Assembly (NCBI GenBank): GCA_023435945.1
Contig: JAEZLB010000378.1
Span: forward strand, 1 to 6,391
Length of the DNA: 6,391 nucleotides
Direction of reading: 5' to 3'
Source of the DNA: Pseudomonadota bacterium
GTDB taxonomy: Bacteria > Pseudomonadota > Gammaproteobacteria > Burkholderiales > Burkholderiaceae_D
In this document: in pieces, positions 1 through 5,083 of the stretch
Position numbering within the stretch: position 1 is the stretch's first letter
Layout of the letters: each line of letters opens with the position of its first letter
Notes under the pieces: model-generated
What the model was told of the DNA's origin: nothing
Database searches by the model: none
Seen by the model: the letters and a program-made list of their open reading frames with translations, nothing else
Translations under genes and position numbers: made by a program

Positions 1-684
1 GTCGTGGCCTTTGTTGTTACCGCCATCATCATGATCTGGGTGATTCCTTCGTTCAAGGAAGTGTTCAGCAACTTCGGTGCGGACTTGCCTGCGCTGACGG
101 TGATGGTCATCGAAATGTCAGATTTCTTCGTAGCCAACTGGTATTACATTTTTGGCGGTATATCGGGTGTACTTTATTTCTTGTTTCAATCTTATCGACG
201 TTCTCCTGCCATGCAACGCCGCATGGATCAACTTGTTTTGAAACTGCCGATCGTAGGAGAGGTGCTGCGTAAAGCCACGATTGCACGCTGGACCCGTACG
301 CTGTCCACAATGTTCGCGGCGGGCGTGCCCTTGGTGGAATCGCTGGATTCCGTCGGCGGTGCTTCCGGTAATGCTGTTTATCAGGAAGCAACCCGGCGCA
401 TCCAATCTGAAGTTAATATGGGTACCTCCCTTACAGTGGCGCTGCAAAACGCAGGCGTTTTTCCGAATATGGCGGTGCAGATGGTGGCGATTGGCGAGGA
501 GTCCGGCCAGCTGGATTCCATGCTGACCAAGGTCGCAGATTTTTATGAGCGTGAAGTCGATGAGGCGGTCGCTTCTTTGTCCAGCCTGATGGAGCCTCTG
601 ATTATGGTGGTACTTGGCACTCTGATCGGTGGTCTGGTGATTGCCATGTACCTGCCCATATTTAAGCTAGGTGCGGTGGTTTGA
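1..684 (+). CDS. pilC: Type IV pilus inner-membrane platform protein PilC, C-terminal part (5' end outside window)
   Basis: This is the last 227 codons of a PilC/GspF-family protein, the polytopic inner-membrane platform on which the pilus assembly and retraction ATPases act. The frame is open from base 1, so the gene starts upstream and the GTG at 4 is not taken as a start. A partial hydrophobic segment leads into the family signature IPSFKEVF (about nt 43-66). A second membrane segment follows around nt 145-185 (WYYIFGGISG). The second cytoplasmic domain carries ARWTRTLSTMFAAGVPL and the family-typical IGEESGQLD (about nt 490-516). A final hydrophobic helix runs to the C-terminal MYLPIFKLG. 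Type II secretion GspF is the close relative, but the adjoining pilD and the C-terminus favour PilC. Its TGA overlaps the pilD ATG (TGATG), indicating translational coupling. Confidence 0.93.
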   Translation, partial: VVAFVVTAIIMIWVIPSFKEVFSNFGADLPALTVMVIEMSDFFVANWYYIFGGISGVLYFLFQSYRRSPAMQRRMDQLVLKLPIVGEVLRKATIARWTRTLSTMFAAGVPLVESLDSVGGASGNAVYQEATRRIQSEVNMGTSLTVALQNAGVFPNMAVQMVAIGEESGQLDSMLTKVADFYEREVDEAVASLSSLMEPLIMVVLGTLIGGLVIAMYLPIFKLGAVV

Positions 685-1541
685 TGCTTGATATTTTACT
701 GTTCGCAGCGCCGGGCAGCCTGGTGCCCACGCTGACGGCAGCGCTGTTCGGTTTGCTGATCGGTAGTTTTCTTAATGTAGTTATTCATCGTCTTCCACGG
801 ATGATGCAGCGGGATTTCGATAACTACGTGGCCCAGGAGAATGGCCAGCCGCTCCCGCATGAAGATCGCTATAACCTGATTGTGCCGCGCTCGGCTTGTC
901 CGAGTTGCGGGCACCAGATCACGGCACTGGAGAATATTCCCGTATTGAGTTACGCGGTCTTAGGCGGGAAATGCCGGTCATGCAAGACGCCCATATCTGG
1001 ACGTTACCCTGCGGTGGAGGCAACTACCGCGCTACTATCCGCATGGTTGATCTGGCATTTTGGCAGCGGATGGATGGGGTTGGCATCCTTGTTATTCGTC
1101 TATCTGCTGATCGCCATGACCTTCATTGATGCGGATACCCAATTGTTGCCCGATGACCTCACCCTGCCCCTGCTATGGGCCGGTCTGTTGATCAATCTGA
1201 ATGGTCTATTCGTCCCGCTCCAGGAAGCTGTGATAGGCGCTGTCGCCGGGTATGGAGCCTTGTGGGCAGTGTACTGGGTGTTCAAACTCACCACCGGAAA
1301 GGAAGGAATGGGGTACGGCGATTTCAAACTGCTGGCTGCAATTGGCGCCTGGCTGGGCTGGAAAATGCTGCCACTGGTTATCCTGCTATCTTCACTGGTC
1401 GGTGCTGTCGTCGGTATAGCCCTGATCACACTGTGGCGGCGCGGTCGCGATAATCCTATTCCTTTCGGTCCTTACCTGGCAGTGGCCGGGATCATCGCCA
1501 TGCTGTATGGGGATGCCATAGTAAGAAGTTATTTAGGCTAG
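684..1541 (+). CDS. pilD: Prepilin leader peptidase / N-methyltransferase PilD (A24 family)
   Basis: This is an inner-membrane bifunctional enzyme that cleaves the leader peptide of type IV prepilins and pseudopilins and methylates the new N-terminal residue. I start it at ATG 684, which overlaps the pilC stop (TGATG); a TTG at 681 is one codon upstream but less likely. The product is 285 aa. Visible marks: GSFLNVVIHRLP at residues 27-38; a zinc-binding tetracysteine at C72, C75, C97 and C100; the first catalytic aspartate D149 in FIDADTQLLPDD; and the second, D213, in GMGYGDFK. The spacing matches the catalytic pair reported for Pseudomonas PilD. Several hydrophobic helices fill the second half. 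The tetracysteine shows it is the long bifunctional form, not a short archaeal- or Tad-type peptidase. It lies directly between pilC and coaE, a common order in Proteobacteria. Confidence 0.96.
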   Translation: MLDILLFAAPGSLVPTLTAALFGLLIGSFLNVVIHRLPRMMQRDFDNYVAQENGQPLPHEDRYNLIVPRSACPSCGHQITALENIPVLSYAVLGGKCRSCKTPISGRYPAVEATTALLSAWLIWHFGSGWMGLASLLFVYLLIAMTFIDADTQLLPDDLTLPLLWAGLLINLNGLFVPLQEAVIGAVAGYGALWAVYWVFKLTTGKEGMGYGDFKLLAAIGAWLGWKMLPLVILLSSLVGAVVGIALITLWRRGRDNPIPFGPYLAVAGIIAMLYGDAIVRSYLG

Positions 1542-1551
1542 GGAAGGTGAG

Positions 1552-2190
1552 ATGAGCGAGATGCAGGGCCCATGTTCGCCCTTTTCCGTGGGGCTGACAG
1601 GCGGTATTGGCAGCGGCAAGACTTTTGTGGCGACGCTGTTTGCCGAACGAGGCGCAACGATCGTCGATACGGATGAGATTGCGCACCGCATCACGGCGCC
1701 CGGTGGCGCGGCAATGGCAGCGATACGTGAACAGTTCGGGGACGATTATGTGACGGAACAGGGAGCGCTGGACAGAGCACGGATGCGTGCTCTTGTGTTT
1801 GCCGACGCTCAGGCGAAGCGGCGCCTGGAGAACATTCTGCATCCACTGATTCGACAGCAAGCGGAGCTGGATGCCGCCAATGCTGATGGTGACTACGTTA
1901 TTTTTGTCGTGCCTTTGCTGATCGAGTCTTCCAACTGGCGGCAGCGGGTGTCACGCGTATTGGTTGTCGATTGCCCGGAGTCGGTCCAAGTCGAACGGGT
2001 CATGAAACGCAGCAGCCTCAGCAAGGACCAGGTGCACGCAATCATGGCAACTCAGGTATCGCGCCAAGCCCGTCTGGACGTTGCCGATGATGTGATTGTC
2101 AATGACGGCAGCAAGGAGAATCTGTTGCCGCAGGTTGAACGCTTGCATGCGCTCTATCGAGTCCTGGCGCAAGCCCAGGAGCGGAAATAA
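1552..2190 (+). CDS. coaE: Dephospho-CoA kinase
   Basis: This cytosolic P-loop kinase phosphorylates the 3'-hydroxyl of dephospho-CoA, the last step of coenzyme A synthesis. The product is 212 aa, close to the usual family length of about 200. A Walker A loop, GGIGSGKT, is at residues 17-24. It is followed by VDTDEIAH (38-45), whose aspartates are family-conserved, then PLLIES in the CoA-binding part, the lid-type arginine-rich stretch around VERVMKRS, and the typical MATQVSRQARLDVADDVI near the C-terminus. The gene begins 10 nt after the pilD stop. A purine-rich GGAAGGTGA (1542-1550) lies almost against ATG 1552. A second in-frame ATG at 1561 would have a longer spacing, so the start could be three codons further in. 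Function is secure; the start is less so. Confidence 0.95.
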   Translation: MSEMQGPCSPFSVGLTGGIGSGKTFVATLFAERGATIVDTDEIAHRITAPGGAAMAAIREQFGDDYVTEQGALDRARMRALVFADAQAKRRLENILHPLIRQQAELDAANADGDYVIFVVPLLIESSNWRQRVSRVLVVDCPESVQVERVMKRSSLSKDQVHAIMATQVSRQARLDVADDVIVNDGSKENLLPQVERLHALYRVLAQAQERK

Positions 2191-2222
2191 AGCATTTATA
2201 AAGCGTTTGCTATTTGTAATTT

Positions 2223-2240
2223 TCTGACGCTTCGTTCAGA
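2223..2240 (+). repeat. Short inverted repeat (imperfect hairpin) upstream of zapD
   Basis: TCTGACG, a CTT loop, then CGT-T-CAGA can fold into a 7-bp stem with one bulged T. No T-run follows on either strand, so it does not read as an intrinsic terminator of coaE. It overlaps the candidate zapD promoter and could be an operator-like site, or chance. Confidence 0.25.
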
Positions 2241-2269
2241 ATCACATATCTGTTGCCAGCTATCTTTCT

Positions 2270-2277
2270 AAAAGGGA
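2270..2277 (+). promoter_or_regulatory. Ribosome binding site that fixes the zapD TTG start
   Basis: AAAAGGGA ends 7 nt before TTG 2285. The nearby ATG at 2277 runs into a stop after three codons, and the ATG at 2295 is out of frame. The TTG is therefore the only start preserving the family-typical N-terminus [10 protein letters not shown]. Confidence 0.55.
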
Positions 2278-2284
2278 TGCTACC

Positions 2285-3040
2285 TTGATCGTATATGAAT
2301 ACCCCTTCAACGAACGCGTGCGTACTTTGCTGCGGTTGGAGGACTTGTACGAGAAATTCACCTTTTTCCTTCAGCAGGAACATCCGCTGCAGCATCATAT
2401 TGCACTCTCAACAATTTTTGAAATGCTGGAGGTGGCTGGGCGGGCAGATCTGAAATCCGATCTGTTGCAGGAACTGGAGCGCCAGAAACAGACTCTCATC
2501 GGTTTTAAATCTCACCCCAATGTACAAGTCGAACGTCTCAACCAGATACTGAATGAAGTGGAACGGGTGAGTGCGGCGCTGGTTGGCGTGCAGGGAAAGA
2601 CTGGTCAGCATATACGCGATAACGAATGGCTGATGAGCATACGGGGACGTACCATTATTCCCGGCGGCGCCTGCGAATTTGATCTGCCTTCTTATTACGC
2701 GTGGCAGCATCGTTCCGCAGAGCACCGGCATGCGGACATTGTCAGCTGGTTCGCACCTTTGCTGCCTTTATTCGAGGCGATTTCTTTGGTACTGAGATTG
2801 CTGCGGGAGTCGGGTCGCACCGTTAATCTAGTGGCCCATGCGGGCAGCTATCAACAGATGCTGCAAGGAAAAACTTATCAGATGCATCGCCTGCTCATTG
2901 ATGAGTCGCTGGGCGTGATACCGGAAATCTCGGCCAACAAGTATATGCTCTGGGTACGTTTTACCTGTCAGGATGGCGACATGAAGCCTAGGCCTTACGA
3001 AGGCGACGTGCCTTTTGAACTGACACTGTGTAATTTCTGA
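2285..3040 (+). CDS. zapD: Cell division protein ZapD (Z-ring associated, DUF1342)
   Basis: ZapD binds FtsZ and bundles its filaments at the Z-ring in the cytoplasm. The 251-aa product has the expected length and two-part build: a mainly helical N-terminal half and a strand-rich C-terminal half. Recognisable family blocks are [20 protein letters not shown] at residues 2-21, [21 protein letters not shown] from residue 121, a leucine-rich helix [17 protein letters not shown] at about 161-177, and the C-terminal VRFTCQDGD followed by [11 protein letters not shown]. The start is TTG 2285, chosen because of the AAAAGGGA site 7 nt upstream and the conserved N-terminus; a TTG start may lower its expression. 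yacG follows after 12 nt. The coaE-zapD-yacG order is common in beta- and gammaproteobacteria. Confidence 0.94.
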   Translation: MIVYEYPFNERVRTLLRLEDLYEKFTFFLQQEHPLQHHIALSTIFEMLEVAGRADLKSDLLQELERQKQTLIGFKSHPNVQVERLNQILNEVERVSAALVGVQGKTGQHIRDNEWLMSIRGRTIIPGGACEFDLPSYYAWQHRSAEHRHADIVSWFAPLLPLFEAISLVLRLLRESGRTVNLVAHAGSYQQMLQGKTYQMHRLLIDESLGVIPEISANKYMLWVRFTCQDGDMKPRPYEGDVPFELTLCNF

Positions 3041-3052
3041 ACTGATGTAACC

Positions 3053-3250
3053 ATGGCTACCATAGTTGATTGCCCTACCTGCGGCAACAAGGTTGAATGG
3101 ACCGAAGCAAGCAAGTATCGTCCTTTCTGTTCACTGCGCTGCAAGCAGATCGATCTGGGTGCTTGGGCGGAAGAGAACTACGTGATTCCGGCCTCGAACC
3201 CCTCCGATGAGGGCAGTGACGAGGATAACGTACCGCCTACGCAGCAATAG
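3053..3250 (+). CDS. yacG: DNA gyrase inhibitor YacG (small zinc protein)
   Basis: This 65-aa protein carries the YacG zinc finger: CPTCG near the N-terminus and FCSLRC further on, giving four metal ligands at C7, C10, C26 and C30. The family-typical [16 protein letters not shown] (31-46) follows. In E. coli, YacG binds gyrase and blocks its DNA binding; I infer the same role from homology. The last ~19 residues form an acidic, low-complexity tail (DEGSDEDN) ending PPTQQ. The ATG lies 12 nt after the zapD stop with only a poor ribosome site, so coupling to zapD is likely. The final 24 codons, stop included, recur in diverged form at 3614-3685 as part of a tandem duplication. The intact gene ends 21 nt before the stop of the oppositely oriented mutT fragment. 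Confidence 0.93.
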   Translation: MATIVDCPTCGNKVEWTEASKYRPFCSLRCKQIDLGAWAEENYVIPASNPSDEGSDEDNVPPTQQ

Positions 3251-3613
3251 GTACAGAAAACGGCCGGCAGCTTAGCGCGCGTAGCGCAGTTGATTGAGCC
3301 ATTCGATCAGTGGAATCGTGGCGGGTAGCAGGGGCTCCACCGCCAGCCTGCCCTGCCATGCAAAAGCCTGACCTTCCAGGCTTTGCGGTTCTCCTTCCCA
3401 TTCGTAGATCAGGTAAAAATACAGACGCACATGCGCGTGGGGATACACATGTTCCACACAGCACCAGGGCTTGCCGGATAGTACCGTGATGCCCAGTTCT
3501 TCCATGAATTCGCGTTTCAGTGCGGCGAAGATATCTTCTCCCGGTTCCACCTTGCCGCCCGGGAATTCCCAGTAGCCGGCATAGGGCTTGCCTTCGGGAC
3601 GCTGCCCGAGAAA
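3179..3613. repeat. Tandem duplication, left unit (yacG tail + mutT 3' part)
   Basis: This direct repeat contains the last 24 codons of yacG on the plus strand and, on the minus strand, mutT from its stop to codon ~24. It matches 3614-4057. Offset is 435 bp over the yacG tail and 444 bp over mutT; a 9-bp insertion in the right unit accounts for the difference. By hand count there are 12 mismatches in 70 bp of the yacG tail (3181-3250) and 30 in 340 bp of mutT (3271-3610). The 20 bp between the genes (3251-3270) are less alignable. Identity is uneven: 3351-3424 is a perfect 74-bp match, with other perfect runs at 3429-3469 and 3561-3601. Confidence 0.9.
3363..3384. repeat. Perfect 8-bp inverted repeat inside the mutT fragment
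   Basis: AAAGCCTG and CAGGCTTT are separated by ACCTTC, giving an 8-bp stem and 6-nt loop. It codes for part of QSLEGQAFA on the minus strand. On that strand the stem is followed by only a short T-run (CTTTTG), so it is at most a weak terminator-like hairpin. It lies inside the 74-bp block identical between the two units. Confidence 0.45.
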
Positions 3614-3685
3614 TACGTGATTCCTGCCGCGAAGCCCACGGACGAAGGTAGTGAAGAAGATAACCTGCCGCCTACGCAGCAATAG
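3614..3685 (+). pseudogene. Duplicated 3' tail of yacG (24 codons including stop)
   Basis: The reading frame gives YVIPAAKPTDEGSEEDNLPPTQQ-stop in two parts: YVIPAAKP then TDEGSEEDNLPPTQQ. The intact YacG tail is YVIPASNP then [15 protein letters not shown]. Five residues differ (S/A, N/K, S/T, D/E, V/L), mostly conservative, and five further codons differ only at synonymous positions. The zinc-finger part and start codon are absent, so this cannot make YacG. On the opposite strand it supplies the new N-terminus of the chimeric mutT fragment. Because the changes look like those between functional orthologues, the divergence probably predates the joining. Confidence 0.85.
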
Positions 3686-3698
3686 ATACAATAGATAC
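3681..3698 (+). repeat. 9-bp tandem repeat (aatagatac x2)
   Basis: aatagatac occurs twice back to back, starting at the duplicated yacG stop codon. The corresponding place in the left unit (3246 onward, aataggtac) has it once. This 9-bp gain accounts exactly for the change of repeat offset from 435 to 444 bp. Confidence 0.85.
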
Positions 3699-3715
3699 AG
3701 AAAGAAGTGGGCAGT

Positions 3716-4123
3716 TTAGCGTGCGTAACGCAGCTGATCGAGCCATTCAATCAACGGAATTGTAGCCGGTAGCAGCGGCTCCACCGCCAGCGCCCCCTGC
3801 CATGCAAAAGCCTGACCTTCCAGGCTTTGCGGTTCTCCTTCCCATTCGTAGATCAGGTAAAAATACAGGCGTACATGCGCGTGGGGATACACATGTTCCA
3901 CACAGCACCAGGGTTTGCCGGATAGCACCGTGATGCCCAGCTCTTCCATGAACTCGCGTTTCAGCGCAGCGAGTATGTCTTCTCCCGGCTCCACCTTCCC
4001 GCCTGGGAATTCCCAGTAGCCGGCATAGGGCTTGCCTTCGGGACGTTGCCCGAGTAATACGTCGCCATTGGGTTTTACCAGAATACCGACGGCAACATCG
4101 ATGGGAGAAGGTGAAGAGGACAT
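3716..4123 (-). CDS. mutT: Nudix hydrolase, MutT-type (probable 8-oxo-dGTP diphosphatase)
   Basis: This 135-aa protein is the length of E. coli MutT. It has the full Nudix signature at residues 42-64: G42, E48, then REFMEELGI, where E57, E60 and E61 are the expected metal ligands. GYWEFPGGKVE just before and within the box is characteristic of the MutT branch, which sanitises the nucleotide pool by hydrolysing 8-oxo-dGTP to the monophosphate. IDVAVGILV (8-16) is the first strand of the fold. Substrate is inferred from family; some relatives act on other nucleotides. It starts 33 nt after the ATPase stop in the same direction. The upstream sequence (cttccttcgtcctg before ATG) is pyrimidine-rich without a Shine-Dalgarno site. 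Most of the gene (codon ~23 onward) is duplicated immediately downstream as the 3272-3691 fragment. Confidence 0.9.
   Translation of the reverse strand: MSSSPSPIDVAVGILVKPNGDVLLGQRPEGKPYAGYWEFPGGKVEPGEDILAALKREFMEELGITVLSGKPWCCVEHVYPHAHVRLYFYLIYEWEGEPQSLEGQAFAWQGALAVEPLLPATIPLIEWLDQLRYAR
3807..3828. repeat. Perfect 8-bp inverted repeat inside mutT
   Basis: This is the same AAAGCCTG / CAGGCTTT pair with a 6-nt loop as at 3363-3384, exactly 444 bp further on. Both lie in coding sequence for QSLEGQAFA, so coding constraint alone may explain its conservation. Confidence 0.45.
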
Positions 4124-4156
4124 CAGGACGAAGGAAGACGGTGGGTGAAAACAGGG

Positions 4157-5029
4157 TTACTGACGCATCTTGCCTGCATGGTCCTTGGCGAACTGCCAGG
4201 CAACGCGGCCGGAGCGCGAACCGCGCTGCAGCGCCCAGCGCAAGGCATCGGCTTCCGCTTCCCTGATTTGCTGCGCATCGCATCCGAAATGGCGCAGCCA
4301 GTGCGCAACGATGTCCAGGTAGTCGTCTTGCTTGAACGGATAGAACGATACCCACAATCCAAAGCGTTCGGAAAGGGAAATTTTTTCTTCCACGGTTTCA
4401 CCCGGGTGCAGGTCTCCGTCTTCCGAATGTGTGTAGCCCGTGTTGTCCGACATGCGTTCCGGCAGCAGGTGGCGCCGGTTGGAGGTGGCGTAAATCAATA
4501 CATTGTCCGATTGCGCGGCAATGCTGCCATCCAAGGCTACCTTTAATGCCTTGTAGCCCCCTTCGCCTTCTTCGAAGGACAGGTCGTCGCAGAATATGAC
4601 GAAGCGCTCGGGGCGGGTCGCAACCAGTTCCACGATGTCCGGTAGATCAACGAGATCTTCCTTGTCCACTTCGATCAGGCGCAACCCCTGGTCGGCAAAC
4701 TGGTTCAGGCAAGCCTTGATCAGGGAGGATTTGCCTGTGCCGCGAGCACCGGTCAGTAGCACATTATTGGCTGGCTTGCCTTCCACGAACTGGCGCGTAT
4801 TCTGTTCTATCTGCTCCTTTTGCCGGTCGATATTGTGCAAGTCCGACAGGGTAATGGAGGATGCCTGTCGTACCGGCTGCAGATAGCCATGCAAATCGCC
4901 ACGGCGTTTGCGCCAGCGGAATGCACTCGACGCAGCCCAGTCGGTGGTGGCTGCAGCAGGGGGGAGTAGAGTTTCGAGTCGATCCAACAAGCGTTCGGCG
5001 CGACTGAGGAATTGTTCTAGTGAGGTCAT
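4157..5029 (-). CDS. P-loop AAA-type ATPase, DUF815 family (function unknown)
   Basis: This is a 290-aa ATPase of the DUF815 (PF05673) type, counted from ATG 5029. The N-terminus is a short helix with leucine-rich spacing (LEQFLSRAERLLDRLETLLP). Then come FRWRKRRGDLHGYLQPV and a Walker A loop, GARGTGKS, at residues 94-101. A Walker B-like VIFCDDLSFE has its two aspartates at 148-149. A sensor-1-like stretch, YATSNRRHLLPE, follows at about 181-192. The C-terminal part contains HPGETVEEKISLSERFGLW and SGRVAWQFAKDH. The family is widespread in Proteobacteria, but I know of no established function or partner. ATG 5029 is preferred because it is preceded by GGAACGGA about 7 nt upstream and matches the usual family start. 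An ATG at 5080, 3 nt after the argJ stop, would add 17 residues but has no visible ribosome site. It probably shares a transcript with argJ and mutT. Confidence 0.88.
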   Translation of the reverse strand: MTSLEQFLSRAERLLDRLETLLPPAAATTDWAASSAFRWRKRRGDLHGYLQPVRQASSITLSDLHNIDRQKEQIEQNTRQFVEGKPANNVLLTGARGTGKSSLIKACLNQFADQGLRLIEVDKEDLVDLPDIVELVATRPERFVIFCDDLSFEEGEGGYKALKVALDGSIAAQSDNVLIYATSNRRHLLPERMSDNTGYTHSEDGDLHPGETVEEKISLSERFGLWVSFYPFKQDDYLDIVAHWLRHFGCDAQQIREAEADALRWALQRGSRSGRVAWQFAKDHAGKMRQ

Positions 5030-5083
5030 AGTCGGATCCGTTCCCAAGAGCATCCCAAGGATGTTCTCCGGTTGTTGCATGAG

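Larger units (their letters stand above)
2191..2284 (+). promoter_or_regulatory. coaE-zapD intergenic region with a weak sigma70-like promoter candidate
   Basis: This 94-nt AT-rich gap is the longest non-coding stretch on the plus-strand side. It contains TTGTAA (2214-2219), then 17 nt, then CAGAAT (2237-2242). Each hexamer matches the sigma70 consensus at 4 of 6 positions with ideal spacing, so zapD-yacG may have their own promoter. The candidate is weak and rests on visual matching only. A short hairpin-forming sequence overlaps the spacer and the -10 element. Confidence 0.3.
3272..3691 (-). pseudogene. Partial duplicate of mutT, open as a chimeric 139-codon frame
   Basis: From about residue 28 to its end this frame is a near copy of the adjacent MutT. 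Over 112 aligned residues (LGQRPEG to the C-terminus) it differs at only three: F for L inside the Nudix box, R for A, and N for D near the end. The Nudix box (G46-I68; REFMEELGI) is intact, including the metal-binding glutamates. The real N-terminus, about 22 residues with the first beta-strand (IDVAVGILV) of the fold, is missing. It is replaced by about 26 arginine- and phenylalanine-rich residues read from the antisense strand of the duplicated yacG tail. The frame has only TTG/CTG-type start codons (TTG 3691, TTG 3682) and no visible ribosome site. It lies 24 nt after the mutT stop in the same direction, so read-through transcription is likely. I regard it as probably inactive; a chimeric product cannot be excluded. 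Confidence 0.7.
3614..4057. repeat. Tandem duplication, right unit (yacG tail + mutT 3' part)
   Basis: This is the second unit of the direct repeat. It begins at the joint, where mutT sequence (cccgag, 3605-3610) runs through aaa into yacG sequence (tacgtgattcc, from 3614). Its mutT portion belongs to the intact mutT gene; its yacG portion is a promoterless, headless tail. The 12-mer at the joint (3608-3619) resembles both the left breakpoint (3173-3184, 11 of 12) and the right breakpoint (4052-4063, 10 of 12), consistent with recombination at microhomology. Confidence 0.9.

Noticed and set aside
681..683. TTG 681 as the pilD start
   Set aside because: ATG 684 is the next codon, is in the usual TGATG overlap with pilC, and gives catalytic residue positions D149 and D213 matching the known family spacing.
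2223..2240. Intrinsic terminator for coaE
   Set aside because: The hairpin has a bulge and no following T-run on either strand; kept only as an inverted repeat.
3251..3271. Possible bidirectional terminator between yacG and the mutT fragment (GGCCGGC near AAAA)
   Set aside because: The GC-rich part is only a short self-complementary word, too small for a stem and loop, and the T-run on the minus strand is four bases. The matching site in the right unit does not preserve it.
3173..4063. Mobile element or CRISPR explanation for the repeated sequence
   Set aside because: There are only two large adjacent units made of neighbouring gene ends, with no transposase, terminal inverted repeats, target-site duplication or spacer pattern.
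3747..4355. Long minus-strand open frame (202 codons) overlapping the ATPase and mutT genes
   Set aside because: It runs in another frame through two well-supported genes, is rich in arginine, alanine and cysteine as expected of an off-frame reading, and matches no family I recognise.
4145..4546. Plus-strand open frame (133 codons) opposite the ATPase gene
   Set aside because: Antisense shadow of the strongly supported DUF815 coding sequence with no recognisable motif.
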